Origin: Candidatus Methylomirabilota bacterium
GTDB taxonomy: Bacteria > Methylomirabilota > Methylomirabilia > Methylomirabilales > Methylomirabilaceae
Length of the DNA stretch: 64,000 nt
Direction of reading: 5' to 3'
Assembly: GCA_003104975.1 (NCBI GenBank)
Contig: PQAM01000010.1
Location: forward strand, 62,001 to 126,000
A program made the translations under genes and the position numbers. Each line of letters begins with the position of its first letter. The stretch's first letter is position 1. The notes under the pieces were generated by a model. That model saw nothing but the letters and a program-made list of their open reading frames with translations. It was not told the DNA's origin and did not search any database. Below are positions 35,920 to 43,652 of this stretch, one piece after another.

Positions 35920-36786
35920 TCAGAACATGCCGTTCGTCCGGCGTAGCCGCCGGAACAGCCACGCGAGGGTGAGCAGCAGGCTCAACAGCGCAACCGTCAT
36001 CGGCGCCGGGGGATAATCGTAATGGTTCGCAAGTACAAATGTGATGATGCTTGTAAGGATCGCGACGAGGGGGGCGACCAGAAACATGGGGCCGACCTCG
36101 CGGCAGAGGTTCTTTGCGATCAGGGCGGGAAGCACCAGGCATCCGAACGTATACAACATCCCGGACGATCGGATGGATAACCCCACGGCGAGACCAAGCA
36201 GGGTGGAGATGATCGCAGCCCATCGACCGGTATGCATTCCCACGGCAGCGGCCATGGCGGGGTCCATCAGGAAGAGTAAGGTGCGCCGATGGGCGGCCGT
36301 CAGGAAGAGTGCGGTCAGACCGGCGAGCGCGCTGAAAGCCCAGACGTCGGCGCGAGTGGCGCCGATGATGCTCGAGGCAAGCAGCCGATGGATCTCTTCC
36401 AGACCGTGCGGGCTGTGGGAGACGATGAGGATAGAGAGGCTGGCCGACAGCAGAAATACCCATCCGGTGATCGCCTCGTGGCTCTCCCGATCGGTTTCCG
36501 CCCAGCCGCCTGTCATGAGCGCGGCGACCAGTGAGAACGCCACGGCCATGGCGGACAGGAATTCATCCGAGTGGAACCAGGGAAGCGTCGTCGGGGCGAC
36601 CCACGCCCCGATCCACATCGCCAAGGCGATGCCCAGCGCCCCAGCCTGCGACATGGCCGCGCCGATGAATATCTGATCGCGGGCAACCGCCAGCACCCCC
36701 ACCAGCGAGAGCAGGAGGGCGATCGACCAACCGACGAGGTAGGTATTCTGGAATAGCGGCCATGACGAGAGGAACTCCTCGATCAC
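35920..36786 (-). CDS. Metal ABC transporter permease (ZnuB-like)
   Basis: A 288-residue inner-membrane permease with about eight to nine helices, of the zinc/manganese importer class. The block AVARDQIFIGAAMSQAGALGIALAMW and the late SGMLYTFGCLVLPALIAKNLC are typical. The GTG start overlaps the stop of the ATPase gene (GTGA). It is the last gene of a four-gene minus-strand unit: porin, binding protein, ATPase, permease. Confidence 0.88.
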   Translation of the reverse strand: MIEEFLSSWPLFQNTYLVGWSIALLLSLVGVLAVARDQIFIGAAMSQAGALGIALAMWIGAWVAPTTLPWFHSDEFLSAMAVAFSLVAALMTGGWAETDRESHEAITGWVFLLSASLSILIVSHSPHGLEEIHRLLASSIIGATRADVWAFSALAGLTALFLTAAHRRTLLFLMDPAMAAAVGMHTGRWAAIISTLLGLAVGLSIRSSGMLYTFGCLVLPALIAKNLCREVGPMFLVAPLVAILTSIITFVLANHYDYPPAPMTVALLSLLLTLAWLFRRLRRTNGMF

Positions 36787-37553
36787 GGGCGTGCTCCAGA
36801 GGGACAGACCCGGACTGCGACAGCGCCTGAGGGATCGCGTGTGACCTCTACGTCCACCCCATACACCCGTTCAAGGACGGCTCGGGTGAGCAGTTGCTCG
36901 CGCGGTCCGGACTCGACGCCGCCCGACCGGAAGAACGCCAGGTGTGTGGCATATCGGGCGGCGATAGCGATTTCGTGGGTGACGAAGACGAGCGTCAGGT
37001 GTTCCGTCCGATTCAGGTCGGCGAGCAGTCGCAGGAAGGCGTCTTCCGTCGAGAGGTCCAGGCCGTTCGTCGGTTCGTCGAGGATCAGCAGATCGGGTCG
37101 TCGTATCAGCGCTCGAGCCACCAGCGCCCGTTGCCGTTGCCCGCCGGAAAGGGACCAGTAGTCGCGCCCCGCCATCCCTCCCAGATCAACCTTGTCAAGC
37201 GTCCATTGAAGCCGCTCTGTTTCTTCGGTTTTACTCAGTCGAATGCCCACAAGCCCGAGTATGACAAATTCTCGGACCGTCGTGGGGAGGGCCGGATTCA
37301 GATCGCACCGCTGCGGAACAAATCCGATCCCTTCCCGTCGAGCGAGATTAGGATGAAGCCATAGTTGGCCGTCCCATGGACGCACAATCCCAAGTATGGC
37401 GCGAATCAGCGTCGTCTTGCCGGAGCCGTTCGGTCCGATGAAGAACCAGAACTCGCCTTTTCGGCACTCGACGGTGACGCGGTCCAGCACAGTCCGGCGC
37501 GCGTAGCCCACGGTCAGCCCCGTCGCTTTCAGAACGACGTCATCCTGTTCCAT
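36783..37553 (-). CDS. Metal ABC transporter ATPase (ZnuC-like)
   Basis: A 256-residue ATPase. Walker A is IGPNGSGKTTLI, the Q-loop is IGFVPQRCDLN, the signature is YWSLSGGQRQRALVARAL, Walker B is LLILDEPTNGLD, and the switch is FVTHEI. The sequence fits the ABC-type zinc/manganese importers. It lies 7 bases after the binding-protein gene and overlaps the permease gene by 4 bases. Confidence 0.9.
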   Translation of the reverse strand: MEQDDVVLKATGLTVGYARRTVLDRVTVECRKGEFWFFIGPNGSGKTTLIRAILGIVRPWDGQLWLHPNLARREGIGFVPQRCDLNPALPTTVREFVILGLVGIRLSKTEETERLQWTLDKVDLGGMAGRDYWSLSGGQRQRALVARALIRRPDLLILDEPTNGLDLSTEDAFLRLLADLNRTEHLTLVFVTHEIAIAARYATHLAFFRSGGVESGPREQLLTRAVLERVYGVDVEVTRDPSGAVAVRVCPSGARP

Positions 37554-37560
37554 CTCGTAC

Positions 37561-38628
37561 CTATGGGCCTCCTAAGGTCGCGGCTATCTCTCTCACATTA
37601 TAGTCAATCATTGTAAGGTAGTCATCGGTCCCGTCGCGACCTCCTACCTGGTGGGTCAGGTTCACGACCCGGGCGCCCGTGTGTTGTGCAATGAACTGGG
37701 CGTGGCGCAGGTTGTAATACGGTGCGGCAAGGACGATCTGTACCTTTTCAGCTTTCATCCGATCCACCAGCTCGCTCAGGTGTCTGGTCGTCGGAGGGAT
37801 ACCTGGTTTCGGTTCCATGAAGCCGATGACTGTGATCCCAAACCGACGAGCGAAGTAAGGCCACAGGTTGTGATCGGCAACGATCTTCGTTCCGAAATGG
37901 GGAAGCATCTTCCCCAACCATCCTCCAAGCAGGGGTGCCTCGCCCTGCCCCTTCAGAAAGGGAGCAAGCTTACCGTGTTCGTACAGCAGCGCGAGCTTTT
38001 CAATATCGTACTTTCTGGCGAGCGCCTCACCCACCAGAGCGGTGCCCAGTCTCAGGTGGAAGGCGGCGTAACGATTGTCGAAATAGGGCTTGCTGTCCGG
38101 TCGCAGTTCTCCAAGCTTATCGCGGATCAGTCCGGCGACCTTGAGGCCATTCAACGGATCCAGCAGATAGTGGGGGTTACCAAGGGGATGCACGTCGCCC
38201 ATCGAACGATCGACCGGACCGGTGGGCACCTCCAGGCGCTGGATAGCCATGGAGGCATCAAGATACCCGCGACCGCCGGGCAGGACTGCCGCATTCCGCG
38301 CGTTCTGCAGGAGAGCCGGGGCCCAACCGATCTCCAGGTCCATTCCCGCCTGGAGGTAGAGATCGCACTGGCTCAACGCCTTGATGAAGCTGGGCTTGGC
38401 CTCAATGAAATGCGCATCTTCCGTTCCCTTGGCGAACACGGTGACCGAGACCCGGTCCCCGCCCACCTCACGGGTAAGACTCCCCAAGTCCGGCACCGTG
38501 GCGCACACAGCAATCGACTTCGCATCCTCTTGTCGCGCAAAAGAGGCACGCGAATCGGTCAGGACGAAAGCGCCTAAAGCACAACCTAACACGCACAGCG
38601 TAGACAGGTTTGAAAGTGTTTTCAGCAT
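37561..38628 (-). CDS. Metal ABC transporter substrate-binding protein (ZnuA/MntC family)
   Basis: A 355-residue exported cluster A-I binding protein. Signal peptide to about residue 33. Probable metal ligands are His in EDAHFIEAKPS, His in GDVHPLGNPHYLLDP, and His in VADHNLWPYFARRFG, with an acidic residue near the C-terminus. The His-rich loop of classical ZnuA is missing. The metal (zinc or manganese) cannot be set from sequence. The ATG at 38628 is chosen; a TTG two codons earlier is possible. Confidence 0.87.
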   Translation of the reverse strand: MLKTLSNLSTLCVLGCALGAFVLTDSRASFARQEDAKSIAVCATVPDLGSLTREVGGDRVSVTVFAKGTEDAHFIEAKPSFIKALSQCDLYLQAGMDLEIGWAPALLQNARNAAVLPGGRGYLDASMAIQRLEVPTGPVDRSMGDVHPLGNPHYLLDPLNGLKVAGLIRDKLGELRPDSKPYFDNRYAAFHLRLGTALVGEALARKYDIEKLALLYEHGKLAPFLKGQGEAPLLGGWLGKMLPHFGTKIVADHNLWPYFARRFGITVIGFMEPKPGIPPTTRHLSELVDRMKAEKVQIVLAAPYYNLRHAQFIAQHTGARVVNLTHQVGGRDGTDDYLTMIDYNVREIAATLGGP

Positions 38629-38645
38629 ATGCAATGCCCCCGTCG

Positions 38646-40130
38646 TTAGTACCTATGTGCAGGGTGAGCGCCGTAGAGGAATTCCACCCCCAACCAGACC
38701 GAATGTGCGTTCTGGTGTTCCAGATGATCCGCTCGGTCATAGTTATACTGCAGGCGAAGCCGCGAGAACTCAGAGGGATGCCAGACGAGCAGCGGCGAAA
38801 TCCGATGCCGGTCGTCCCGGAATGGGTCGTTCGCTCGACCGTTGTAGGTCAGCACGCTGGCCCCGGTTCCGCTCGCATATTCGTAGCGCAGCCCGGCCGC
38901 CCACCCATAGGTGAACCCATACAGCGCCTGGGTATAGAAGCCCCAGTCCCGCAATGTCTTGCGCGGCAGATCGATCGTTCCGTCAGAGAACCGGTCCGCC
39001 ACATAGTCCCGGCCCATCGCCTCTGACTGCCAGAGAAAGAACGGCCATCCGCGGAAGTGGGTGGCGGGACGCCAGGTCAACTTGAGATCCGTCCCATAGA
39101 TGCGCGTATCGCCGTTGCGGCCCGTCGCATTCGGACCGAACAGGCCTGAAAGGCCGAATTTGGTTGTCACTGTGTTGCTGACGTTCCAGGAGTTTTCCCA
39201 ACGGAGCAGATAGAGCAGGTCGCCAAGGTTTCTTACGTCTCGGTCGACAAACGGTCGTCCGCCGATCGGCCGCTCCTCAAAGAATTCGTCGTTCGACAGG
39301 AAACTGGCCGCGATCTCGCCGGTCGCATTCTGGACGCCGACGTACAGTTGAGAGTACCAGGGAAGCGACGTGAGCCACCCCAACCGAACGCCGGTCTGCC
39401 GCAGGCCATCAGGTCCGAACAGGCGTGTATTGATGACCGGCTGATCCAGCCAGTGCCATTGATGGGGATGCTGGGGATTGATCTGGCCGAACTCGGTGAA
39501 GAAATGCCCGGCCTTCAGTTGCAGTCCATATGGCAGCGCCTGCGTCGTCAGGAACGCCTCCTCCAGCTCGATACGGGTGTCGCCGACTTCAGGATCGATG
39601 AGATAGATGATGTGGGCCTCACCCGTCAGGTACGGGTCAACGGCGCCTGTGAATGACAGCTCAACATTCTGGACCGTGAAGCCGCGCTTGCGCGGATCAT
39701 GATCGCCACCCTCAAGATCCCGAATCGTAGCTTCCCGTTTGGTAGAGGTTCCCGCTGCGAACAAGCCATCCAGCGAGATATCGATCAGGCGGAAGGTACT
39801 CCCGCCGATCTGGCGGGAGAGGAGATCGGTCGTTGCGGGTAGCTGCGTCGGCGCCTCGATCTCCTTTAGCGCCTGCTCAAGCGCCGTTTCAGGGGTTACG
39901 GGTTTCTCCGCTGCCGGCAACTGAGATCGCATCACTTCGATCTGACGCTGAAGCTCCTCCAACTTCTTATCCTTTTCGACGTCGCGCCGCCGAAGCTCTT
40001 GTACCTCCTTCTTGAGGGCCTCCAGCTCCGGGTTCTTGCCCTGTGCCCACGTCACTCCCGTTCCGACAATCAGTGCGGCGAGGCACGTGATCGTCATCAG
40101 GCATAGCTGTGTGATGGAGAGGGTACGCAT
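38646..40130 (-). CDS. Outer-membrane porin of the metal-uptake operon
   Basis: A 494-residue outer-membrane protein. The signal peptide ends near TWAQG. A short coiled coil follows (LEALKKEVQELRRRDVEKDKKLEELQRQIEVMRS), as in trimeric porins of several phyla, and then a long beta-rich barrel with alternating aromatic strands, ending VWLGVEFLYGAHPAHRY with a C-terminal aromatic residue. It is first in the operon and lies 17 bases before the binding-protein gene, so it may be a dedicated outer-membrane path for the metal, without TonB. The ATG follows AGGAGGAACACTCG. Confidence 0.75.
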   Translation of the reverse strand: MRTLSITQLCLMTITCLAALIVGTGVTWAQGKNPELEALKKEVQELRRRDVEKDKKLEELQRQIEVMRSQLPAAEKPVTPETALEQALKEIEAPTQLPATTDLLSRQIGGSTFRLIDISLDGLFAAGTSTKREATIRDLEGGDHDPRKRGFTVQNVELSFTGAVDPYLTGEAHIIYLIDPEVGDTRIELEEAFLTTQALPYGLQLKAGHFFTEFGQINPQHPHQWHWLDQPVINTRLFGPDGLRQTGVRLGWLTSLPWYSQLYVGVQNATGEIAASFLSNDEFFEERPIGGRPFVDRDVRNLGDLLYLLRWENSWNVSNTVTTKFGLSGLFGPNATGRNGDTRIYGTDLKLTWRPATHFRGWPFFLWQSEAMGRDYVADRFSDGTIDLPRKTLRDWGFYTQALYGFTYGWAAGLRYEYASGTGASVLTYNGRANDPFRDDRHRISPLLVWHPSEFSRLRLQYNYDRADHLEHQNAHSVWLGVEFLYGAHPAHRY

Positions 40131-40449
40131 CGAGTGTTCCTCCTCAAAGAGGATAGTCCGACCCGATCGGGACACCCCAACACGCAGGGTCACTCGGGGA
40201 AGCAGAGCTATCCCGACCGATTTGAACGTCAGGGCAACTGACTTACTGACCGAAGGCCAGTGTAGTATCCCAAACACTTCTTGACTTCATTTCCGAGGCC
40301 GTCATTCCCGCAAAAGCGGGAATCCAAAACTCCCGTTATTTCCTGGATTCCGGCTCGCGCCCGCGATGCGGCCCCCGACCTGATCGGGGGCAGAATGACG
40401 TCCGAAAATAGGCAACGAATTTCAGAAACAGGACTCTAGAATGATTTCA
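40131..40449. repeat. Intergenic region with a dispersed palindromic repeat (40300-40399)
   Basis: No gene is seen. GTCATTCCCGCAAAAGCGGGAATCCA begins at 40300, and TGGATTCCGGC begins at 40343 with the closing AGAATGAC at 40392-40399; the outer and inner parts are mirror images. A further hairpin, GCCCCCGACC-TGATC-GGGGGC, is embedded at 40371-40391. It separates the metal-import operon from the His-rich membrane protein gene. No promoter was assigned. Confidence 0.7.
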
Positions 40450-40866
40450 CTATGAGAGGAAAACGGGCGGGGCGCGGCTGTGAGACGATCCGAGATCGGT
40501 GACGTAGAGAAGTGTAACGAATGGAGGATTGTGTGGAAGTGAACCAAAGAAAAACTGTAGTAGAAGTGCAACAAGAAGGCCGGTTGCGGCGACCTGATGC
40601 CAGAAATGGATCGGGCAAGACCCGTTCGCTTCCGGCTGAGGTTCGTCTTCGGAGTGATGAGTATCATGGGTCTGAGTGGAACTGGGCAGCAGCAGCCGAA
40701 GCAGCCCGCCGAGCGAGCCGGCATCCCCATGATCATGGGGATCAGGGGCCAACAGCAGAAAGCCGATGGCCAACACTACAAGGGCCGCCGCCAAACGTTC
40801 GTTTCTGCGCCGCCCCTCGCCCTGCCAGCGTCTTTTCACCTTCCCCCATCCGAGATTGGTTTGCAT
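40450..40866 (-). CDS. His-rich small membrane protein ending in RAPP (DUF2946-like, copy A)
   Basis: A 138-residue protein. A basic n-region is followed by a helix (AAALVVLAIGFLLLAP), a periplasmic His/Asp-rich stretch (DPHDHGD, THDTHHSEDE), a Cys in SCPIHFWHQ, a second helix (GLLVALLLQFFFGSL) and a C-terminal SRAPPVFLS. The order helix, His cluster, Cys-x-aromatic-His, helix, R-(A/S)-P-P recurs in three proteins at 57.6, 58.5 and 61.7 kb. It recalls DUF2946 proteins that accompany copper receptors. Metal binding is inferred. A promoter with an adjacent tandem repeat precedes it. The start could be later than chosen. Confidence 0.6.
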   Translation of the reverse strand: MQTNLGWGKVKRRWQGEGRRRNERLAAALVVLAIGFLLLAPDPHDHGDAGSLGGLLRLLLPSSTQTHDTHHSEDEPQPEANGSCPIHFWHQVAATGLLVALLLQFFFGSLPHNPPFVTLLYVTDLGSSHSRAPPVFLS

Positions 40867-40928
40867 GCCTGCCTGCCGCCACGCATGGCTTAACGGCTTG
40901 CGCCTCCTAGCCTCCAGAATTCGGGCAA

Positions 40929-40957
40929 CTCATACCAAGGCACTTCAGCCCTGTCAA
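40929..40957 (-). promoter_or_regulatory. Promoter for the His-rich membrane protein gene (copy A)
   Basis: On the minus strand TTGACA (40957-40952), a 17-base spacer and TATGAG (40934-40929). Expected start about 55 bases before the ATG. Confidence 0.7.
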
Positions 40958-40982
40958 GGTAAAACTGACAGGTAAAACTGAC
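40958..40982 (-). promoter_or_regulatory. Tandem 12-base direct repeat abutting the -35 box
   Basis: GGTAAAACTGAC occurs at 40958-40969 and again at 40971-40982, one base apart. The period is 13 bases, and the repeat ends directly next to the -35 box of the promoter. The position and identity suggest an operator for a regulator that binds direct repeats. Confidence 0.65.
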
Positions 40983-41092
40983 TCCCACGAAACAGCCGGC
41001 TGCACTTTGGGCTTGACCTCCACCCGATCAGGGCATTACCATCGTGCTGCTTCAACGGTGCCTCCTGTGCTGCGCAAGAGGAGGATACGGAG

Positions 41093-41176
41093 ATGGCGGT
41101 CGGCGGGGTTCCGCATCCGAGCCAGATCAGCGTTCAGGTGAAGGAATACGTATGTACGGCCCTTTGGGGCAAGTGA
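41093..41176 (+). CDS. Possible 27-residue leader peptide
   Basis: ATG at 41093 follows AGAGGAGGATACGG, a strong binding site, and the frame ends at TGA 41174-41176. The peptide is MAVGGVPHPSQISV... and contains one Cys. Its last codons form the left arm of a 14-base-pair hairpin. It could be a leader or attenuator, or the remnant of a decayed gene. Confidence 0.35.
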   Translation: MAVGGVPHPSQISVQVKEYVCTALWGK

Positions 41177-41190
41177 GCCCTGAAGGGCCG
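41157..41190 (+). terminator. Long hairpin upstream of the lipoprotein module
   Basis: CGGCCCTTTGGGGC, six-base loop AAGTGA, GCCCTGAAGGGCCG: 14 pairs including two G-T pairs. It is followed by TCGTATTTTC, only partly T-rich. Either a weak terminator or an attenuator structure. Confidence 0.5.
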
Positions 41191-41319
41191 TCGTATTTTC
41201 AGGAGCTACAGTCTGATCCTTAGAAAGCCCGGAACGTCCGCCTATGCGCAGGAAGTTCAGCAATTCGAATGTACTGATCAGCATACGGAGTTGGGGTTCG
41301 GCTCGAGGGCGATGATCAC

Positions 41320-41742
41320 GTGATAGAAGTGCTATTATCCGCGGGTTCGGTTATAGCGATTGATCAGTCGAGCAAGAAGATGATTGTGAGGCTTCTTGTG
41401 AAAGGGCAGTTCCTCTCGCTAGGACCACTGCTGCGGCTCAGGTGCGTCACAAATTCGAGAGGGAGCGCGGGAATTATAAGAAACCGGCTTGCGTGGTTGC
41501 TGCTGTGGGGACTGACTGCTCTCAGCCTTATGATTCTGGTTCAGTATGGGCCATTCTTCGGGAATCACGTTGCTCGCGTGGGTCTCGGCGCAGCTCTCGG
41601 CGGTGCAACCAGCAACGTCCTTGACAGACTTAGCCGCGGGGCCGTGATTGACTTCATTGACATTGGCTTCCGGCGTGTATTCAACCTGGCGGATATTGCT
41701 ATCGTCTCGGGCGTGACAATCGCCTTCTGGTTCATGCGTTAA
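41320..41742 (+). CDS. LspA-like signal peptidase II paralogue
   Basis: A 140-residue membrane protein with four helices, matching lipoprotein signal peptidase. The N-terminal DQSSKKMIV, VTNSRGSAG and GGATSNVLDRLSRGAVIDFIDIGFRRVFNLADIAI are all present, including the two catalytic aspartates (in VIDF and FNLAD). It is slightly short for LspA (usually 150-170) and diverges in GGAxGN, which is GGATSN here. The start is GTG, preceded by GAGGG. It is followed after 62 bases by an Lgt-like gene and then by two lipoprotein genes, so it is probably dedicated to local substrates rather than the housekeeping enzyme. Confidence 0.83.
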   Translation: MIEVLLSAGSVIAIDQSSKKMIVRLLVKGQFLSLGPLLRLRCVTNSRGSAGIIRNRLAWLLLWGLTALSLMILVQYGPFFGNHVARVGLGAALGGATSNVLDRLSRGAVIDFIDIGFRRVFNLADIAIVSGVTIAFWFMR

Positions 41743-41804
41743 TCGCTTCCCTTAGACTGGTATCGAGGGGTCAATCGCTCTGATGAGGCAATCGGGAGGC
41801 TGGA

Positions 41805-42542
41805 ATGCGACGCGTTCTATGGCGCTGGCGGACAATTACGATTTATAGTTACCCCGCAATGCAGTATCTTGGACTGGTCTTCGGGATTGTTGGGGGAAAT
41901 TATGCGGCTAATCGGGCTGGGTTGAACTCGGCTGCCATCTTTTTGGCGACGTTCTTATTGCTTGTTCCGGCTCTGGTTGGAGCGAGGCTGTGGCATGTGG
42001 CCTTACATTGGAAAACCTACCGTCGGGCACCCGCGCGGATCTGGCGTCGCTCAGAAGGCGGCATGGCGATGTATGGTGGTTTGCCGTTCGCCTTGTTGAC
42101 CTCCGTGCCGCTGCTCAGCTTCCTTCGACTGTCCTTCGGAGCCTTCTGGGACGTGGCGACCTTCACCATTTTGATCGGGATGATCTGTGGCCGCATTGGG
42201 TGTCTATTGAACGGCTGCTGTAGTGGCCGACCGACCGAAGGACGCTTGGCCCTCTATCTCCCCGATCATCGCGGCATATGGAAACGGCGCATCCCAACTC
42301 AAGTGTTGGATGCGGGATGGGCAATGTTGCTCCTGGTCGGGGCCGTTGGGTTATCGAGTCGGCTGCCCTTTCCCGGTGCGCTGTTCCTGTACTGTCTGGC
42401 CGGTTATGGCATCGGGCGCTTAGGTTTGGAGTCTACCCGTGAGCAACAGAATAAAGTGGGGACACTGTCTATCAATCACGTGATCTCGGCGGCCATAGTC
42501 GGACTGGCCGCAACAGCTTTTGTGGTGGTGTGGTACAGATAG
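41805..42542 (+). CDS. Lgt-like prolipoprotein diacylglyceryl transferase paralogue
   Basis: A 245-residue polytopic protein of the Lgt family, with about seven helices. Family motifs are GGMAMYGGLPFALL (normally GG-x-x-HGG) and CGRIGCLLNGCCSGRPTEG (normally GRxGNFxNGExxGxPT). The arginine of GRIG is kept, but the histidine essential in E. coli Lgt (H103) is Tyr here, and Asn/Glu positions are replaced by Cys-Cys. It may therefore use a modified mechanism or lipid. It lies between the LspA-like gene and the two lipoprotein genes on the same strand. Confidence 0.8.
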   Translation: MRRVLWRWRTITIYSYPAMQYLGLVFGIVGGNYAANRAGLNSAAIFLATFLLLVPALVGARLWHVALHWKTYRRAPARIWRRSEGGMAMYGGLPFALLTSVPLLSFLRLSFGAFWDVATFTILIGMICGRIGCLLNGCCSGRPTEGRLALYLPDHRGIWKRRIPTQVLDAGWAMLLLVGAVGLSSRLPFPGALFLYCLAGYGIGRLGLESTREQQNKVGTLSINHVISAAIVGLAATAFVVVWYR

Positions 42543-42610
42543 AAGCGATATCACCTGAAAAGGGAATCATGATGAATTGGTTGCTATTGCAGACATGAGG
42601 AATACACCTA

Positions 42611-43072
42611 ATGGATTGGTTTACAATATTGACACCTCTGCTCGTACTGCCTATCGTGATCCTTTTCGTTTTTATCGGCTGTACCTTAAACGAATCTCCA
42701 CTGCTTGGGGTTCCTCCCGTGCCTGTACCGTATCAAGTCTCTTTCGTCGTCAGATTTCATCCCTCGCTCGCTGAACCGGGCGTCACTGAGTTCATTGTAC
42801 TCATAAACATCACTCCAGAGGATGGAGACGTAATCCCATTGTATAAGGATGGTGCCCCAGACGATACCCAAGAGGATCAATGGTACCTATACGAGCTCGA
42901 GACGGAATTGAGTACTGGAATATACACAGTCCAGTGCACCGTATTACCCGGCAACGCTGTAGGCCAAATCATTGGGTCCGGGCCTTGCACTCTGATGGTT
43001 GACGGCGATCGCCAAGTCTCTTTTGATGCCGCGGCAGGAGCCGAAATGTTGACTGTAACCGGATGCGAGTGA
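42611..43072 (+). CDS. Lipoprotein with an atypical signal, paralogue 1
   Basis: A 153-residue protein. Residues 1-24, MDWFTILTPLLVLPIVILFV then FIGC, form a hydrophobic signal without any Lys or Arg, with an acidic residue near the start, ending in a lipobox-like FIGC (Cys24). Normal lipoboxes have Leu at -3; here it is Phe. The mature part is beta-rich, with cysteines in SGPCTLMVDGDRQVSFD and the final VTGCE, which could form a disulfide. A paralogue follows 19 bases downstream. The binding site TGAGGA lies 11 bases before the ATG. Function unknown. Confidence 0.75.
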   Translation: MDWFTILTPLLVLPIVILFVFIGCTLNESPLLGVPPVPVPYQVSFVVRFHPSLAEPGVTEFIVLINITPEDGDVIPLYKDGAPDDTQEDQWYLYELETELSTGIYTVQCTVLPGNAVGQIIGSGPCTLMVDGDRQVSFDAAAGAEMLTVTGCE

Positions 43073-43091
43073 GTGACAAGGAGCCGAAATA

Positions 43092-43568
43092 ATGATCGAC
43101 TGGTTCGTGCTGCTCACACCATTTTTGTTGGTGCCTATTGTGTTGCTCTTCAGCTTTGTCGGTTGTACGGCCCAATTGGGAGGGGCCGTTAGTCCCCTTC
43201 CAAAGGTGACCATGAATTTCAGATATGAAATTGCGGATATTGCTGAACAACCGCAGGTGGTTTTCAGTTGGACCATTGATGAGGAGGCTGCGGACCCGGT
43301 TCCCCTGATGGACCCAGCACCAGATCCGGAATCAGCGGGAGTGAACCTGTTTCGACACGCTATCGAAGGAGCGAGGCCAGGGGAGTGGGTAGTGCGGTGC
43401 CGTTTTTTGACCCTTGCGCAGGACGGAACTTGGCAAGGGTGGGGAGAAGCGATTTGCCCATTTCCAGTTGAGGGAATCAAAGAGTACAAGGTTTCATTCG
43501 AGCTTGGCCGGCTTGATGATGGTGGATTTGAAGTTCGGTCGAGTGTTGGGGGGTGCCCCGATTCATAA
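43092..43568 (+). CDS. Lipoprotein with an atypical signal, paralogue 2
   Basis: A 158-residue paralogue of the preceding protein. Its N-terminus, MIDWFVLLTPFLLVPIVLLF then SFVGC, shares DWFxxLTPxLxxPIVxLF with it, again without basic residues and with Phe at -3 of the lipobox (Cys25). The mature domain repeats the same plan, including AICPFPVEGIKEYKVSFE and a terminal GGCPDS. Strong binding site AAGGAG before the ATG. The mature domain is probably a beta-sandwich anchored by lipid. Function unknown. Confidence 0.75.
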   Translation: MIDWFVLLTPFLLVPIVLLFSFVGCTAQLGGAVSPLPKVTMNFRYEIADIAEQPQVVFSWTIDEEAADPVPLMDPAPDPESAGVNLFRHAIEGARPGEWVVRCRFLTLAQDGTWQGWGEAICPFPVEGIKEYKVSFELGRLDDGGFEVRSSVGGCPDS

Positions 43569-43652
43569 GCGACTGGCATCAAGACTGCCAGACAAGTCCA
43601 GTGCTGAAAGCGCGACATTAGAAGGGCGGGCACGTGAAAGGGGACGGTTGAG

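Larger units (their letters stand above)
40867..41319. other. Regulatory intergenic region before the lipoprotein module
   Basis: About 450 bases. Reading left to right it holds the promoter and tandem operator-like repeats for the gene on the minus strand (40929-40982), a 27-codon frame with a strong binding site (41093-41176), a long hairpin overlapping that frame (41157-41190), and then about 130 bases with no feature I can name. Confidence 0.5.

Noticed and set aside
40958-40982. Short CRISPR-like array
   Set aside because: Only two 12-base units with one base between them; no spacers and no cas genes.
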